A stretch of 64,000 bases of DNA from Dama dama (GCF_033118175.1 NC_083701.1:49985001-50049000), one strand, 5' to 3'. Numbered from the stretch's first letter, positions 46,763 through 58,972 are shown. Made by a program: numbers and translations. Notes: generated by a model not told the origin, from the letters alone.

Positions 46763-47437
46763 ATTTTTTATGTAGTAAATTTCTTCTCTGCTTCAGAGGG
46801 AGATACTGTCTTTGTCTTCCAGGGCTCTTTGTTATACAAATATCCTAATAAAGATATTCTAGAATAAAAGCTTAGTGTTGTGGCAGTCTTATTGGAGTCA
46901 AAGGAGATAAAAAGGTAAAAAAAAAATTGGTCTTTATTTAAGATTTTGATACCTTGCCCATCATAGATTTTTTGCATTAATTTTTATAAAAATTTGATAC
47001 TGAATTATAATTTATCTTAAATACTGAATTTTTTACATCTGAGATTAGTACCTCACTAACTTTATTTCTGGTTCCATTAATGCTGATATAAAATTCAGAT
47101 GTGCCTTGTCATCTAATAAGCACAAACTAAATTTCTTGCTTTTTGCTTCAAAGTGCATTTAACAGATAAATTATGTACAAAAGGTATATTTGTATGAAGA
47201 TCCAAATACATTCTTCCCAAGGTATGCTACTTTATTTTTTTTTAATATCAAAGTTAAACATTTTGGTCTTTACCTAAATATTATAATCACATATGTTCCT
47301 ATAGAAATATAGTATACTCTTTATAGAATTCTTATGTATTCTGTTACTTCTCATATTTAATCAGCCTGTAATGCTGAAAAATACATCTTAAAATCCTTCT
47401 AAAAGATCAGTTTATAACTATATCATGCTATAAGTAG

Positions 47438-47499
47438 TGATTCATATTAGGGATTCTAAGAAATGTGACCAATGATTCATATTAGGGATTCTAAGAAAT
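47438..47499. repeat. 27-bp direct duplication, period 35
   Basis: The string beginning tgattcatattagggattct is identical at 47438-47464 and 47473-47499, separated by 8 nt. Confidence 0.95.
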
Positions 47500-47879
47500 T
47501 AGCTTATTTTGATGGTTCTAAGATGTTTCCAGTACATTTAGTGGGCAAAATACAAGTGGAACACAAATATCTCAGTCTTTTCAGAGAACTTGAGTTCTGA
47601 ACTAATCCTTTTCATGTACTTTAGGACTTAGGAGCATTCTTTTGCTTCAATAATACAGTTTTATATGTTCCTGAAGCCTCTAATAGTGGCCTAAGGAGTC
47701 CTTACCTTTGGAAGTTAAGTGTATGCCTTGGAGTTTTAAATTAATTTAAAAGGTAAGCAATAGCCATGACAGAGATGAACTCAGTAAATTCCATTTTACA
47801 ATAACATAAAATCATTTTTTCCATACCATGTTTTTACTGTAGTAAATACACAAAGCAGAAATTGTTTACTGACTAAACA

Positions 47880-48076
47880 ATTTTAAGCATATAGTTTAGT
47901 TGTGTAAGTACTTCATTTTTTTGTGCTATCATTACCACCATCCATCTCCAGAACTCCTTTCATCTTGTAAAACTGAATTATTAACAGTAACTCCACATTC
48001 CTTCCTCCCATCCTAAGCCACTGACAGCCACAATTCTTCTTTCTTCTGTTTAATTTTGACTGCTTTAGATACCTCA
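47880..48076 (-). mobile_element. L1 3'UTR fragment, antisense (left part)
   Basis: Contains ctatcattaccaccatccat, agccactgacagccacaatt and gactgctttagatacctca, an L1 3' region in antisense. It continues after the LTR at 48760. Confidence 0.75.
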
Positions 48077-48759
48077 TGTTGAAACAGGAAACCGAGTTCT
48101 TGTTTGCAGAGCCAAAAAATGAACTTTGCCAATATGCAAACACACAGAGTTTATTTTAAAGGATACAGATACCAAATTATCAGAATAGACACTGAGAAGG
48201 GGTGTGCCTGGAAGGGTGGGAATAACAGCAGTTTATATCTTTACTAGTATTGATCTGTTTGTTTTTGGTTGGCTCGGAACCCTGATGTATGTACTTTTTG
48301 ACCAATCAGTTTAAAAGCCACAATGTCCAGTTTGCCATTTTTATGGCTTTCTTTGATTCCCCAGTCCTTGAGTTTTCTTAGACATTGAGTCACCAGCCTG
48401 CAGCCATTTCTCATGACCTCAGGCTATTGTTTAAGGACCAGATATATGTTTATGACATCAGACTATTATTTATTAAAGGCTATTATTTATTATTTAAGTA
48501 TGGTTAAAAGTTAATGGTCCACCTGGTGTTTTATCCTTGATAAGTTGGACGGAAGTTACTATTGTCTTGTCATGGGTCTGGTTGTTTTATGATCCTGTAG
48601 ACCAGGGAGGCATTCTTCTATATGTTGGGGAATTAGAACAAGTATAGCTTTAGGCTAATGGAGCTAGACACCTAATTGAGGGAATAAGTTGGACTTAAAA
48701 ACTAAAATTAAACACAAAACCTGAGGCTTAAACCCTGCACTGACTGCCTAATAATTTCT
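48077..48759 (-). mobile_element. LTR-like element inserted in L1, antisense
   Basis: The L1 sequence breaks at this block and resumes at its other side. Flanks are acctca (48071-48076) and acctct (48760-48765), 5 of 6 matching. The block starts TG, and its other end is CT, one base from CA. AATAAA on the minus strand near the left edge (gagtttattttaaa) fits an antisense LTR with a short U5. The family is not named. No coding interior is seen, so it is a solo LTR. Confidence 0.65.
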
Positions 48760-49245
48760 ACCTCTGTGTGAATAGAATCATACAAGATTTGTCTCTTTCT
48801 GACTGGTTTATTTCGCTTAGCATAATGTCCTCAAGGTTCATCCATTTTATAGCATGTATCAGAATTTCCTTCTTTTTTTAAGTTTGAATATATTCTATTG
48901 TGTCTATATGACACATTTTATTTATTCATCTTTGGATGGACATGTGGGTTGCTTTCATACTTTAACTACTGTGAATATGGGTGTATAGATATGTCTTAAG
49001 ACCCTATTTTCTGTTCTTTTGGGTATATACTGAAAAATTGAATTCTTGGATCATATAGTAATTCAATTTTAATTTTCTTAAGAGCCACTATACCCTCTTC
49101 CACAGCAGCACTACCATTTGACACTCCCACCGAGTGCACAAGGGTTCCAGTATCTCTCTCTAATCAGCAGCATTTTTTATTTTCTACTTTTTGTTTGTAT
49201 GTTTTGCTTTGTTTTTAATAGGAACCATTCTGATGAGTTTTAGAA
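48760..49245 (-). mobile_element. L1 3' region, antisense (right part)
   Basis: Resumes with gtgaatagaatcatacaaga and continues through cttagcataatgtcctcaag and tcttttgggtatatactga to about 49245. Strongly mutated. Confidence 0.8.
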
Positions 49246-49562
49246 TGGTCCCTAACCTTGTTTTTTTTTAAAAAAACAATATAACCAAATCACTATTATC
49301 TTTCTAATACTATTTAGAATATGGTAACAATTTTTTAGGTCAGATATTATGACAGTTCAGGATTAGAAAGAGAAATGATAAATTGGAGTTACTGACAGAT
49401 TATTCACTTTTTAAAATACACTAGACACTGGAGATACTACTGTAGAAAAGCAACAACGATGATGACAAAAAGAAAGAGAAATAGTCCTACCATCATAATG
49501 GGAATACCCTAGTGAAGAAGATAGATATTTACAAATAATAACAAAAAATATAATTACAAACT
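49246..49562. other. Intronic DNA, no gene
   Basis: A T-run and A-run near 49260-49278, then AT-rich sequence. Nothing else seen. Confidence 0.5.
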
Positions 49563-50262
49563 ATCAGTTCAGTTCAGTTCAGTCGCTCAGTCGTGTCTGA
49601 CTCTTTGCGACCCCATGAATTGCAGCACACCAGGCCTCCCTGTCCATCACCAACTCATGGAGTTTACTCAAACCCATGTCCATCAAGTTGGTGATGCCAT
49701 CCAACCATCTCATCCTCTGTCGTCCCCTTCTCCTCCTGCCCCCAATCCCTCCCAGCATCAGGGCCTTTTCCAGTGAGTCAGCTCTTCGCATGAGGTTTCC
49801 AAAGTACTGGAGTTTCAGCTTCAGCATCAGTCCTTCCAATGAACACCCAGAACTGATCTTTAGGATGGACTAGTTGGATCTCCTTGCAGTCCAAGGGACT
49901 CTCAAGAGTCTTCTCCAACACCACAGTTCAAAAGCATCAATTTTTCAGTGCTCAGCTTTCCTCACAGTCCAACTCTCAAATCCATACATGACCACTGGAA
50001 AAACCATAGCCTTGACCAGACGGACTTTGTTGGCAAAGTAATGTCTCTGCTTTTTAATATGCTATCTAGGTTGGTCATAACTTTCCTTCCAAGGAGTAAG
50101 TGTCTTTTAATTTCATGGCTGCAGTCACCATCTGCAGTGATTTTGGAGCCCCCAAAAATAAAGTCTGACACTGTTTCCACTGTTTCTCCATCTATTTCCC
50201 ATGAAGTGATGGGACCAGATGCCATGATCTTAGTTTTATGAATGTTAAGCTTTACAAACTAT
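49563..50262 (-). mobile_element. BovB 3' end, antisense, young-looking
   Basis: Starts with a repeated cagttcagttcagttcagtc terminus and is collinear for 700 bp. It encodes long minus-strand C-terminal stretches (49579-49839 and 49962-50225). Few lesions are seen, suggesting a recent copy. Confidence 0.94.
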
Positions 50263-50362
50263 AGTGGGTGCTATAAAGGGAAAGGTCTATAAAAATTATA
50301 AGGTACCATTAAGAAATATCTGCTCTTTAGGGTAAAATTTTTAAGTTGCTTCATATGATCAT

Positions 50363-50893
50363 AGCTTGCTCCTTGGAAGAAAAGCTATGACAAACCTAGA
50401 CAGCCTATTAAAAAGCCGAGGCATCATTTTGCTGACAAGGTCCACATAGACAGAGCTCTGGTTTTTCCAGTGGTCATGTATGGATGTAAGAATTGGACTA
50501 TAAAGAAGGCTGGATGCCGAAGAATTGATGCTTTCTAAATGTGGTATTGGAGAAGACACTTGAGAGTCCCTTGATCTCCAAGGAGATAAAACCAGTCAAT
50601 CCTTGAGGAAATCAACACTGAATATTCAGTGGAAGGACTGATGCTGAATGTGAAGCTCCAATACTTTGGCTATGTGATGCAAAAAGCCAGCTCATTGTAA
50701 AGACGCTGATACTGGGAAAGATTGAGGGCAGGAGGAGAAGGGGGCAACAGAGGATGAGATGGTTGAATAGCATCATTGATTAATGGACATGAGTTTGAGC
50801 ATACTGTGGAAGACTTTGAAGCACAGGGAAGCCTGGCATGCTGCAGTCCATGGGCTCACAAAGAGGCGGATGCAAATTAGCAACTGAACAACA
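50363..50893 (+). mobile_element. BovB 3' end, sense, diverged
   Basis: Starts gcttgctccttggaagaaaa and runs to the terminus (gcaactgaacaacaatg). It carries many substitutions and is older than the adjacent inverted copy. Confidence 0.92.
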
Positions 50894-52988
50894 ATGATCT
50901 TAGCTTACACAGAGATATTGAAATTATATCCAGTTTTCCTTATGGTATATTTCTATTTGGCACTCTGTGAACATGAATGTGGAGATAATCAACATACTGA
51001 GATTTCTTATAAGGTTTTAATAAAGTAATTTTCATTTCCTAGCAAATTTTGCTTTTTGTTTTTAGCCTAAGTCCCATTTAGACTGCTTAGCTCAAAACGC
51101 TTGCTGTTGGCTTGCTGCCAGTGGTAAAGTACTTGATAATGGGAAACAAAAAGAGAAAAAATCAAGAAAATGAGTGACCAGCTGTAACTCTGATTATATA
51201 ACCCTTGATTCCAGGAAAGAAAGAAATCTTTCAGAACATAGGAAATCACAGAAGCTGAGAGTCTTCACTTACCCACCTCCCAACAGCTGTTTGTTGCTTA
51301 TATCTCTTCCATTTATCTGCAAAGCCTAAATGTTGGAGTTAATCACTTAATATATTGTTAATTGTTAGTATGTAATTGCAAACTGGATACATCTGTACTA
51401 AACTTTCTACTGTACAAGTTAGGATCAAGCTTATTATCAGAACCAACATAGTCTTAGTAATGCGCTTTTTCAACTTAATTAAGCTATTTGTTTTCTTCCC
51501 AAAATTATAATATTTTCAAATTTACCTATTTGGAATTAATTTAAAACAGATAAATATTTACAGTATATAGAATATTTTTATCCACTGATACTTCTACCTT
51601 AGTTCCCTTTTATCATAAGCTTTTCCTTGAGGACTCAACCCTCTCAATTTGCTCCAAGGATATGTTAGTCTCCAGATGTTTTGCACTTTCCACACTAAAA
51701 CAATATTTTATACTATTTAACTTTATAATGTCATTCTTCCTTTGCTTCATAGATAGAAGTGCTGTGGGTATGTGTACTAATTAACAAAAACAAATCAATA
51801 GAGGCTAAAAAAAGGAACTAACATTTAATGAGCTTCTGATTATATCATGTACTGTGCTTAATGAGGCTTATCACCTGAACCCTTATTTGATTTGCTCTAT
51901 GAGGTAGGCATATTTTCCTTGTTTAAGATGGAAAAATTGTCAGTGGTTCCTGAATCAAGTCCTACCAGAATATTTGACTTGGCAATTTTTAAAAGACACT
52001 TAAATTATAATGTTTTCTGGTTGCTTTATCACTAAAGGAAGATTCTTTTCCTACCTAAGTAATACTTTGACTTTTTACCTGTTGCTCTATCAGTAATTAT
52101 TAGAATTAATTTTTGTTTTTAATATTGCATTCTTGCTTAGTCTCAGGCAAATTTTTAAAGGGTAATTCATCATACTTTATTTTCCATTATTCTTTTCACC
52201 CTCCGGCACCAAACTAACTTATTTGTTCAAAAGAAATGTGTATACTAATCTAGCTTTCTATAAAGAAATGCCCCCATCATTAGGTCACAAGAGAGACAGA
52301 TATATATTTCTTAAGTCCGCATATGAAGTGAATAGAAGCTTAATTAGGTGTGGTAACTTTGGGAATAAAGAAGCATGAGGAATAGTACACATTCAAAGAT
52401 TATTACTCAAATGAGAAAAATGTATAGTGTACATGATATTTCAGCATGCTTTATCTCTTCATTCTTAAAGCTCTGAAGTAGATACTGTTATAGTCAATAT
52501 TCCTTTCTCTTGTCCATCCCCCTTTATCTTCTGACTCCACACACCATCAGTCCTTTCATTCTGCAGCTGCTTCACAATGTGTTTACTCGTGTTATTGATT
52601 TCTGTTGCCATGAATTCAAGTATCTATTTGCATAAGCAGTTGCGCTGTAGGATTTTCAGCTCCCTCAGACTGTCTTACGTGTGCTCAAACTCATTCCACA
52701 GTAGTCATTCAGTATATATTTATTGAGTTGAAATGAGTTTCAGAGATCGAGAAACTGAGTTTCACAAAGAAGAAAACACTTGTTAGATGATGGTGCTAAA
52801 CTGTGGACTCAGGTGTTCTGATTTCTAATTTCAGTTTCCTACTTTAGTTTTGATGCTTTCTGTTTTGCTTTAATAAATTTCAGTGACCAAACCTTTCATG
52901 GCATGATCAGCCAAGGTTTCTTCTTAGTCATACGCAGGTGTCCTGTCAGTAATCACCACTGTTAAACTGGGCTTGTAATTATTCAGTT
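50894..52988. other. Intronic DNA with a MIR-like piece
   Basis: A MIR-like stretch lies at 51825-51965 (aactaacatttaatgagctt, gctctatgaggtaggcatat). The rest is unique-looking and AT-rich. No exon was recognised. Confidence 0.5.
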
Positions 52989-52996
52989 CCTTAGAC

Positions 52997-53461
52997 CAGA
53001 GGTCCCCAGCCTCCTGATCTGGAGAAGGCGATGGCAACCCACTCCAGTACTCTTGCCTGGAAAATCCCATGGACAGAGGAGCCTGGTAGGCTGCAGTTCA
53101 TGGGGTTGCGAAGAGTCGGACACTAGTGAGCAACTTCACTTTCATGCATTGGAGAAGGAAATGGCAACTCACTCCAGTGTTCTTGCCTTGGGAATCCCAG
53201 GGACGGCTGAACCTGGTGGGCTGCCGTCTATGGGGTCGCACAGTCGGACACGACTGAAGTGACTTAGCAGCAGCAGCAGCAGTAGCCTCCTGATCTAATG
53301 CCTAATGAACTGAGGTGGAGCTGATGTAATAATACTAGAAATAAAGTGCATGATACATGTAATGCACTTGAATCATCCCCAAACTGTCCCCTATCCCAAC
53401 TGTGGAAAAATTGTCTTCCACAAAACCGGTCTCTAGTGCCAAAAAAAGTTGGGTATCACTG
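52997..53461 (-). mobile_element. hAT-like DNA transposon, antisense, split by BOV-A2
   Basis: The left terminus reads CAGAGGTCCCCAGCC. The right terminus, reverse-complemented, reads CAGTGATACCCAACTT, with ggcactagagaccggtttt further in. It belongs to the same family as 12760-12989, in the opposite orientation. Without the inserted SINE the element is about 190 bp. No transposase is present. Confidence 0.78.
53021..53283 (+). mobile_element. BOV-A2 SINE inside the hAT-like element
   Basis: Flanked by agcctcctgatct at 53008-53020 and 53284-53296, a perfect 13-bp duplication. Two units and an AGC-rich tail (cagcagcagcagcagt) are present. Confidence 0.96.
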
Positions 53462-53464
53462 CTG

Positions 53465-54830
53465 AGATAGTTTTCCTATTAAGAAGATAAAATCATACAT
53501 TTTTTGTACATAAAAATCCATTCTGTTTGGAATATTTAAAAATTACAAGGGAACACATGTCAGACTCTCTAAACTTTAGAGAAATTTGCAGAGAAAGGTA
53601 CATTTTACATAGTGCACTAAATTAAACTTTTATTGGAGTGCAGTTTATCTTATATTGAAACCAATAGGTAGTTTAGAATAAAATTAGAATAATAGTTGAA
53701 TTGTACAATGCATAGGTATAATACTTTTCTTACGTCTTAATAACATTAGAAGTTTAATGGAGTTCTTGTAAATCATCTAATTTGGTACTTATGAATGTAA
53801 ACAATCTTGGTAAAATGACACATTTCCTTTCAAGGACCCCAAATAAGACAGTAGAGGAGGAGGTAAGAAGAATATGGCTACGGTAACTTAACCTGCATGA
53901 CAACCATTGTTGGAGCAGCACTGACGTAAAGATGGCCTCTGCTGCATCCCCACTGCTTTTGAACTCTAGTGATTGTGACTCAGTCTTCAGTGGCAGATCT
54001 TTCCCTATTTGGACAACTCTTACTCGAAGCCATGTTATAATGAAATGTGAAATTCTTGTAATTTCTATCTCGTGATTTCATTGTTCCATTTAATGTTAAA
54101 CAAAATAGTGTCATCTTTCTTGCATATGACAGATGAAGGCCTTTCAAATATTGGAAAACATTCCTCATAGTCTCCGTGCCTATTACCAAGTCTTTCCTTC
54201 TGCAGAGCAATCATTGTTCTCTTCATTATTCCTTTTAAATTAATCATAGATCTTGGCATATGCTTTTGTATCTGTTGAATTATCACTTAGTAAGTGAGAC
54301 TCAGCCAAAGAAAAAATATCTCAAGCTGACAAGGCAGTGAGTGAGTAAAGATAACTTTTCATTTTACAAAGTGAAAATATATATTTAAAAAATACTATCT
54401 ATAGGAAAAAAAATAAATTCACAATATAAAGTAGAAAGATCTTTAAAGATTATCTCATCCCCCCCCCAATTTTATGTTGTCATTATTTATAGCATAGTGA
54501 CAGAGGATTGAGTTAATTACATTTCTTATTCCAGTAGTACTGTTATCAGAATTCTTTGCAAGACTTCTTTCTTGCCTGGATACAGGTAGTTATGTATGAA
54601 TATGTGTATATTGAATTGTCTTTAATCCTCATTTCATACTCCCATTCATCTCCCTACATAAGCAACTATTCAAATGTGTAAAAGTTACATCTTTTATTTT
54701 TGTGTTCTTATAAAATATAAAGTGATATTTTGTTGTTTATATGCTTTTTATAGAAGTGGTATTATGCTATAGATTTCTTACTATTTCTTAGTCTTCACTC
54801 AGCACTCTAATTTTAAGCTTTGCCCCAAAC
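53465..54830. other. Intronic DNA, no gene
   Basis: AT-rich. Two minus-strand frames near 53980-54286 overlap but have no known domain. A C-run lies near 54461-54468. No repeat was identified. Confidence 0.5.
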
Positions 54831-54834
54831 TCTC

Positions 54835-54985
54835 AACCTTGTCTGCACAACCTTCCATGAAACATCTAGTATTTCAGACCATTGCACACCACTTGAATAA
54901 ACATTTCTGAGGGAAAGGCCAGAATATCACTATTTATTTTTAGAAAGCACTTCAGTGATTCTAATGCCATAATTTATTGTTTCAC
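54835..54985. repeat. MER5-like hAT relic
   Basis: The order of cacttgaataaacatttctg, then aaggccagaata and gcacttcagtgattctaatg resembles MER5-type elements. Weak. Confidence 0.35.
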
Positions 54986-54999
54986 ATAGTGTTAAGTCA

Positions 55000-55240
55000 G
55001 TGTAGTACCTCTGTGAGATACCTCCGACTCACTATTACCACAAATAACCCTGTGATGAACACTTTTCTGTAAGGTCGTTTGTAACTTTAAGGCCTCCTTG
55101 TAGAGGATACTCTGGATATGTACTCAGACATGTGATGCTGGGTCATTGGTACAAATGTATTCTTTATTTGACCAATTATTTCCAACCTGTTCTCTAAAAC
55201 CGCCACCCCTTGCTATAGTCCCGCTAATAACGTGTTGTGT
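55000..55240 (-). repeat. Old L1 3' fragment, antisense
   Basis: The phrases ataaccctgtgatgaacact, tatgtactcagacatgtgat and gctgggtcattggtac follow the pattern of old mammalian L1 3' sequence. Boundaries unclear. Confidence 0.45.
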
Positions 55241-55463
55241 GTGCCTGTGTGCTAAGTTGCTTCAGTCGTGTCTGACTCTTTGCGACCCTATGGACTGTAA
55301 GCCTGCCAGACTCCTCTGTCCATGGAATTTTCCAGGCAAGAATACTGGATTAGGTTGCCATACCCTCCTCCAGGGTATCTTTCTAACCCAGGGATTGAAT
55401 CCCCGTCTTCTGAAGCTCTTGCTTGCAGGTGGATTCTTTATGCTGAGCCACCAGGAAGGCCCC
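55241..55463 (-). mobile_element. Bov-tA SINE, antisense
   Basis: Runs from tgtgtgctaagttgcttcag to gagccaccaggaaggcccc. The open frame over it is SINE translation. Confidence 0.9.
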
Positions 55464-55960
55464 AGTAAATTGAAATCACTGTATTGAAATTACTGTTATG
55501 TTTTGCCAAGTCTTGGCATGATCAGAATTTCTAATATTTTACAGATAAGCTAAGCATTTCCCAAGATCATGCAGAAATAAAATTTGAGTTGAAATATTCT
55601 TGGTTCTAAACCACACATTTTTTTAGCATATCAAAGTATCTGTAAAATAATGCAATGTTTTTGCTTCAAATCTGTCCTTAACCTTCTTTTGAAATAAAAT
55701 GTCAGTTATGAAACTAATTAATTCCTCTGAATTTATCAGAAATTTCTGTTAATAAACATTGATGAAATTTGCTGTGTCTTTCAAATTATATATCCTGCTA
55801 TTTTATATTACTGTGACTGTTTCATGGGATGGTTTATACTAGCTATCTATGTATCTATGAGTCTGCGTATCTGTTTATCTAAAAACGAGTCCAGTAGTGA
55901 TCATGAGAAACTAAATATGATCCTTCAACAGTTGAAGAGGTGGAAACTGCAAGACTTTCC
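55464..55960. other. Intronic DNA, no gene
   Basis: A MIR-like phrase (tacagataagctaagcattt) lies near 55541-55561. Short ctat-rich tracts lie near 55838-55880. Confidence 0.45.
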
Positions 55961-55964
55961 CTCT

Positions 55965-56565
55965 CCATATTAGTTTTCTATCGCTGTGTGACAAAACACC
56001 ACAAACAGTAGCGTAAAACCACAAGAAAGTTTTCTCAGAGTATGAGTCATGAATCTGCATGTGGCTTATCTGGATCCTCTGCTCAGGGTCACATCATGCC
56101 GAAATAATTGTTGTCAGGGGCTGCAATTCCATCTTCCAAGCTGACTGACTGTCTATACAATTCAGTTCCTTGCAGTTTAGGACCAATGTTCTCAAATCCT
56201 AGAGGATGCTCACCATTCTCTGCCATTGGCATTCTCCTCAACATGGCAGGTTGCTTCTTCATGGTCAATAGGAGAGCTCCTGCTGCTGCTTAGACTCTTC
56301 ATCTCTTCTAAGAGCTCAGCTAATTAGATCAGGCACATCAAGGAACGCTCCCTTGTGATTAGTTCAACATCAACTACCTGGGAATCATTATTCTTCAAAG
56401 CCCTTTTATTCTGCCATAGAACACAGAATAATCACCTAAGTGATAACCTATTGTATTTGCAGGCTCTGCCTGTGCTCAAGGGGAGGAGATTATACCAGAA
56501 GTATACAACCCATGTAGAATATTCTAAGAGTGGGAAACATTTTTCTATTTTGTTTGTTATTGTAG
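55965..56565. repeat. MaLR/MLT1-like LTR
   Basis: The left part gttttctatcgctgtgtgac, then ggatcctctgctcagggtca, then aacatggcaggttgcttctt, then gctcaaggggaggagattat follow the order of a MaLR-type LTR of mammals. Edges and family are from recall. Confidence 0.55.
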
Positions 56566-57010
56566 CCATAGATGATGGCCTATTATGATACTATCACTGC
56601 ATATTTTCTGGATGAATGAATTGAAGAGCCTCAGTATAGCACGGTAATTTTGCAATTACTCTGAGTATTTGTTGCTCAAAAAATTTCATCTTTACCCAGT
56701 GCTTTTAGAGTGTACATACAGAATATTAAACTTGTTAGGAGGTAGCAGTGTTCTACTAATCTACTAATGAGTTCTGACTGAATCCTAAATTTTTGGCTTA
56801 GATTTTATATTGACACAGATTTACTATCAATTCAGAGCACAGATGGTACCACAGCTGTTACAACTGGGAGACTCTAGGACCCTTTAAGGGATAACATATG
56901 GGAAAGCTCATGTTATATTTGAAGGCATTCCCTCCCTCATAAATTGTTAAATTAGGTCTTTGGGAAATATGTTATTTCCATTCTTTAGCCTAGCGTTACA
57001 CTGTATATGC
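56566..57010. other. Intronic DNA, no gene
   Basis: No recognised feature. Confidence 0.5.
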
Positions 57011-57332
57011 AAAACTAGGAAGTCAACAGACCTGGAATAACAGGCAAGTTTGCCTTGGAATACAAAATTAAATAGGTCAAAGGCTAACAGTTTTGCTAAG
57101 GAACACACTGGTCATAGAAAACACCCTCTTCCAAAAACACAAAAGATGACTCTACACATGGATATCACCAGATGATCAATATAGAAATCAGATTGATTAT
57201 ATTCTTTGCAACCAAAAATGGAGAAGCTCTATACAGTCAGCAGAAACAAGACTGGGAGCTGACTGTGGCTCAGACCATGACCTCTTTATTGCCAAATTCA
57301 GACTTAAATTGAAGAAAGTAGGGAAAACCACT

Positions 57333-57603
57333 GGAGAAGGCAATGGCACCCCACTCCAGTACTCTTGCCTGGGAAATCCCATGGACGGAGGAGCCTGTGG
57401 GCTATAGTTCGTGGGGTCACAAAAAGTTGGACACGACTGAGCGGCTTCACTTGCACTTTTCCTTTCATGCATCGGAGAAGGAAATGGCAACCCACTCCAG
57501 TGTTCTTGTCTGGAGAATCCCAGGGATGGGGGAGCCTGATGGACTGCTGTCTATGGGGTTACACAGTGTCGGACATGACTGAAGTGACTTAACAGAAGCA
57601 GCA
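57333..57603 (+). mobile_element. BOV-A2 SINE inserted in BovB
   Basis: Flanks gggaaaaccact at 57321-57332 and 57604-57615 are identical. Joining across the SINE restores ordinary BovB sequence. Dimeric structure with an AGC-containing tail. Confidence 0.96.
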
Positions 57604-58069
57604 GGGAAAACCACTGCACCATTCAGGTATGACCTAAATCAAATCCCTTATGATTATACAGTGGAAGAGACAAATAGATTCAAGGGATTAGATCTGATAG
57701 AGTCCTTGAAGAAGTATGGATGGAGGTTCATGACATTGTACAGGAAACAGTGATTAAGACCATCCCCAAGAAAAAGAAATGCAAAATGGTAAAATGGTTG
57801 TCTGAGGGGGCCTTACAAGTAGCTGAGAAAAGAAGAGACACATAAGACAAAGGAGAAAAGGAAAGATATATTCATCTGAATGCAGAGTTACAAAGAATAG
57901 CAAGGAGAGATAAGAAAGCTTTCCTCAGTGATCAGTGCAGAGAAATAGAGGAAAACATTAGGATGGGAAAGACTAGAGATCTCTTCAAGAAAATTAGAGA
58001 TTCCAAGGAAACATTTCATGCAATGCTGGGCACAATAAAGGACAGAAATGGTATGGAACTAACGAAAGC

Positions 58070-58128
58070 AACTAATAAAAATAAATGGAAAAAAATAAAA
58101 AATAAAAAAAAACCAAACAGTAAAAAAA
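58070..58128 (+). mobile_element. Ultra-truncated L1-like tail inserted in BovB
   Basis: An insert of about 59 bp beginning aactaataaaaataaatgg and continuing as an A-rich tract interrupts otherwise continuous BovB (gaaagc before, agcagaagat after). The head looks like the last bases of a ruminant L1 3' end. Short target repeats (aaagc) are seen at both sides. Confidence 0.55.
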
Positions 58129-58471
58129 AGCAGAAGATATTAGTAAGAGGTGGTAGGAATACACAGGATAACTATACGAAAGAAGACCTTAACATCCAGA
58201 TAACCACGATGGTGTGATCATTCACCTAGAGCCAGACATCCTAGAATGTGAAGTCAGGTGGGCCTTAGGAAACATCACTATGAACAAAGCAAGTGGAAGC
58301 AATGGAACTCAAGTTGAGCTATTTCAAATCCTCTAAGATGATGCTGTGAAAGTGCTGCACTCAATATGCCAGCAAATTTGGAAAACTCAGCAGTGGCCAC
58401 AGGACTGCAAAAGGGCAGTTTTCATTCCAATCCCAAAGGCAATGCCAAATAATGTTTAGACTACCGCACAA

Positions 58472-58972
58472 TTGCACTCATCTCACACTGGCAAAGTAAT
58501 GCTCAAAATTCTCCAAGCTAGGGTTCAACAATATGTGATCCAAGAACTTCCATATGTTCAAGCTGGATTTAGAAAAGGCAGAGGAACCAGAGATCAAATT
58601 GCCAACATCCATTGGATCATCAAAAAAGCAAGAGACTTCCAGGAAAATATCTACGTAGTTTTATTGACTATGTAAAAGCCTTTGACTGTGCATCACAACA
58701 AACTGTGGAAAAATCTCAAAGAGATGGGAATACCAAACCAACTTACCTGCCTTCTGAGAAATCTGTATCCAGTCAAGAAGCAGCAGTTAGAACTGGATTT
58801 GGAACATCAGACTGGTTCTAAATTTGGAAAGGAGTACATCAAAACTGTTTACTGTCACCCTGTTTATTTAACTTATATGCAGAATACTTTATGCAAAATG
58901 CCAGACTGGATGAATCACAAGGTGGAATCAAGATTGTCAGGAGAAATATCAATATCCCAGACATGCAGATGA
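58472..58972 (+). pseudogene. BovB reverse-transcriptase remnant
   Basis: Overlapping frames at 58472-58675, 58612-58821 and 58682-58972 encode BovB pieces including YVQAGFRKGRGTRDQIA and FIDYVKAFDCA. Each shift of frame is a frameshift relative to BovB. A relic only. Confidence 0.85.

Larger units (their letters stand above)
44646..47879. other. Long intronic segment, no gene
   Basis: AT-rich and mostly unique-looking. It contains the duplications at 46723-46762 and 47438-47499 listed separately. A 123-codon frame at 45266-45637 has no recognised domain, no obvious splice context and AT-driven composition. Confidence 0.5.

Noticed and set aside
49563..50893. Large inverted repeat as a DNA transposon
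   Set aside because: Both arms are independent BovB 3' ends of different age, so it is not a terminal-repeat element.
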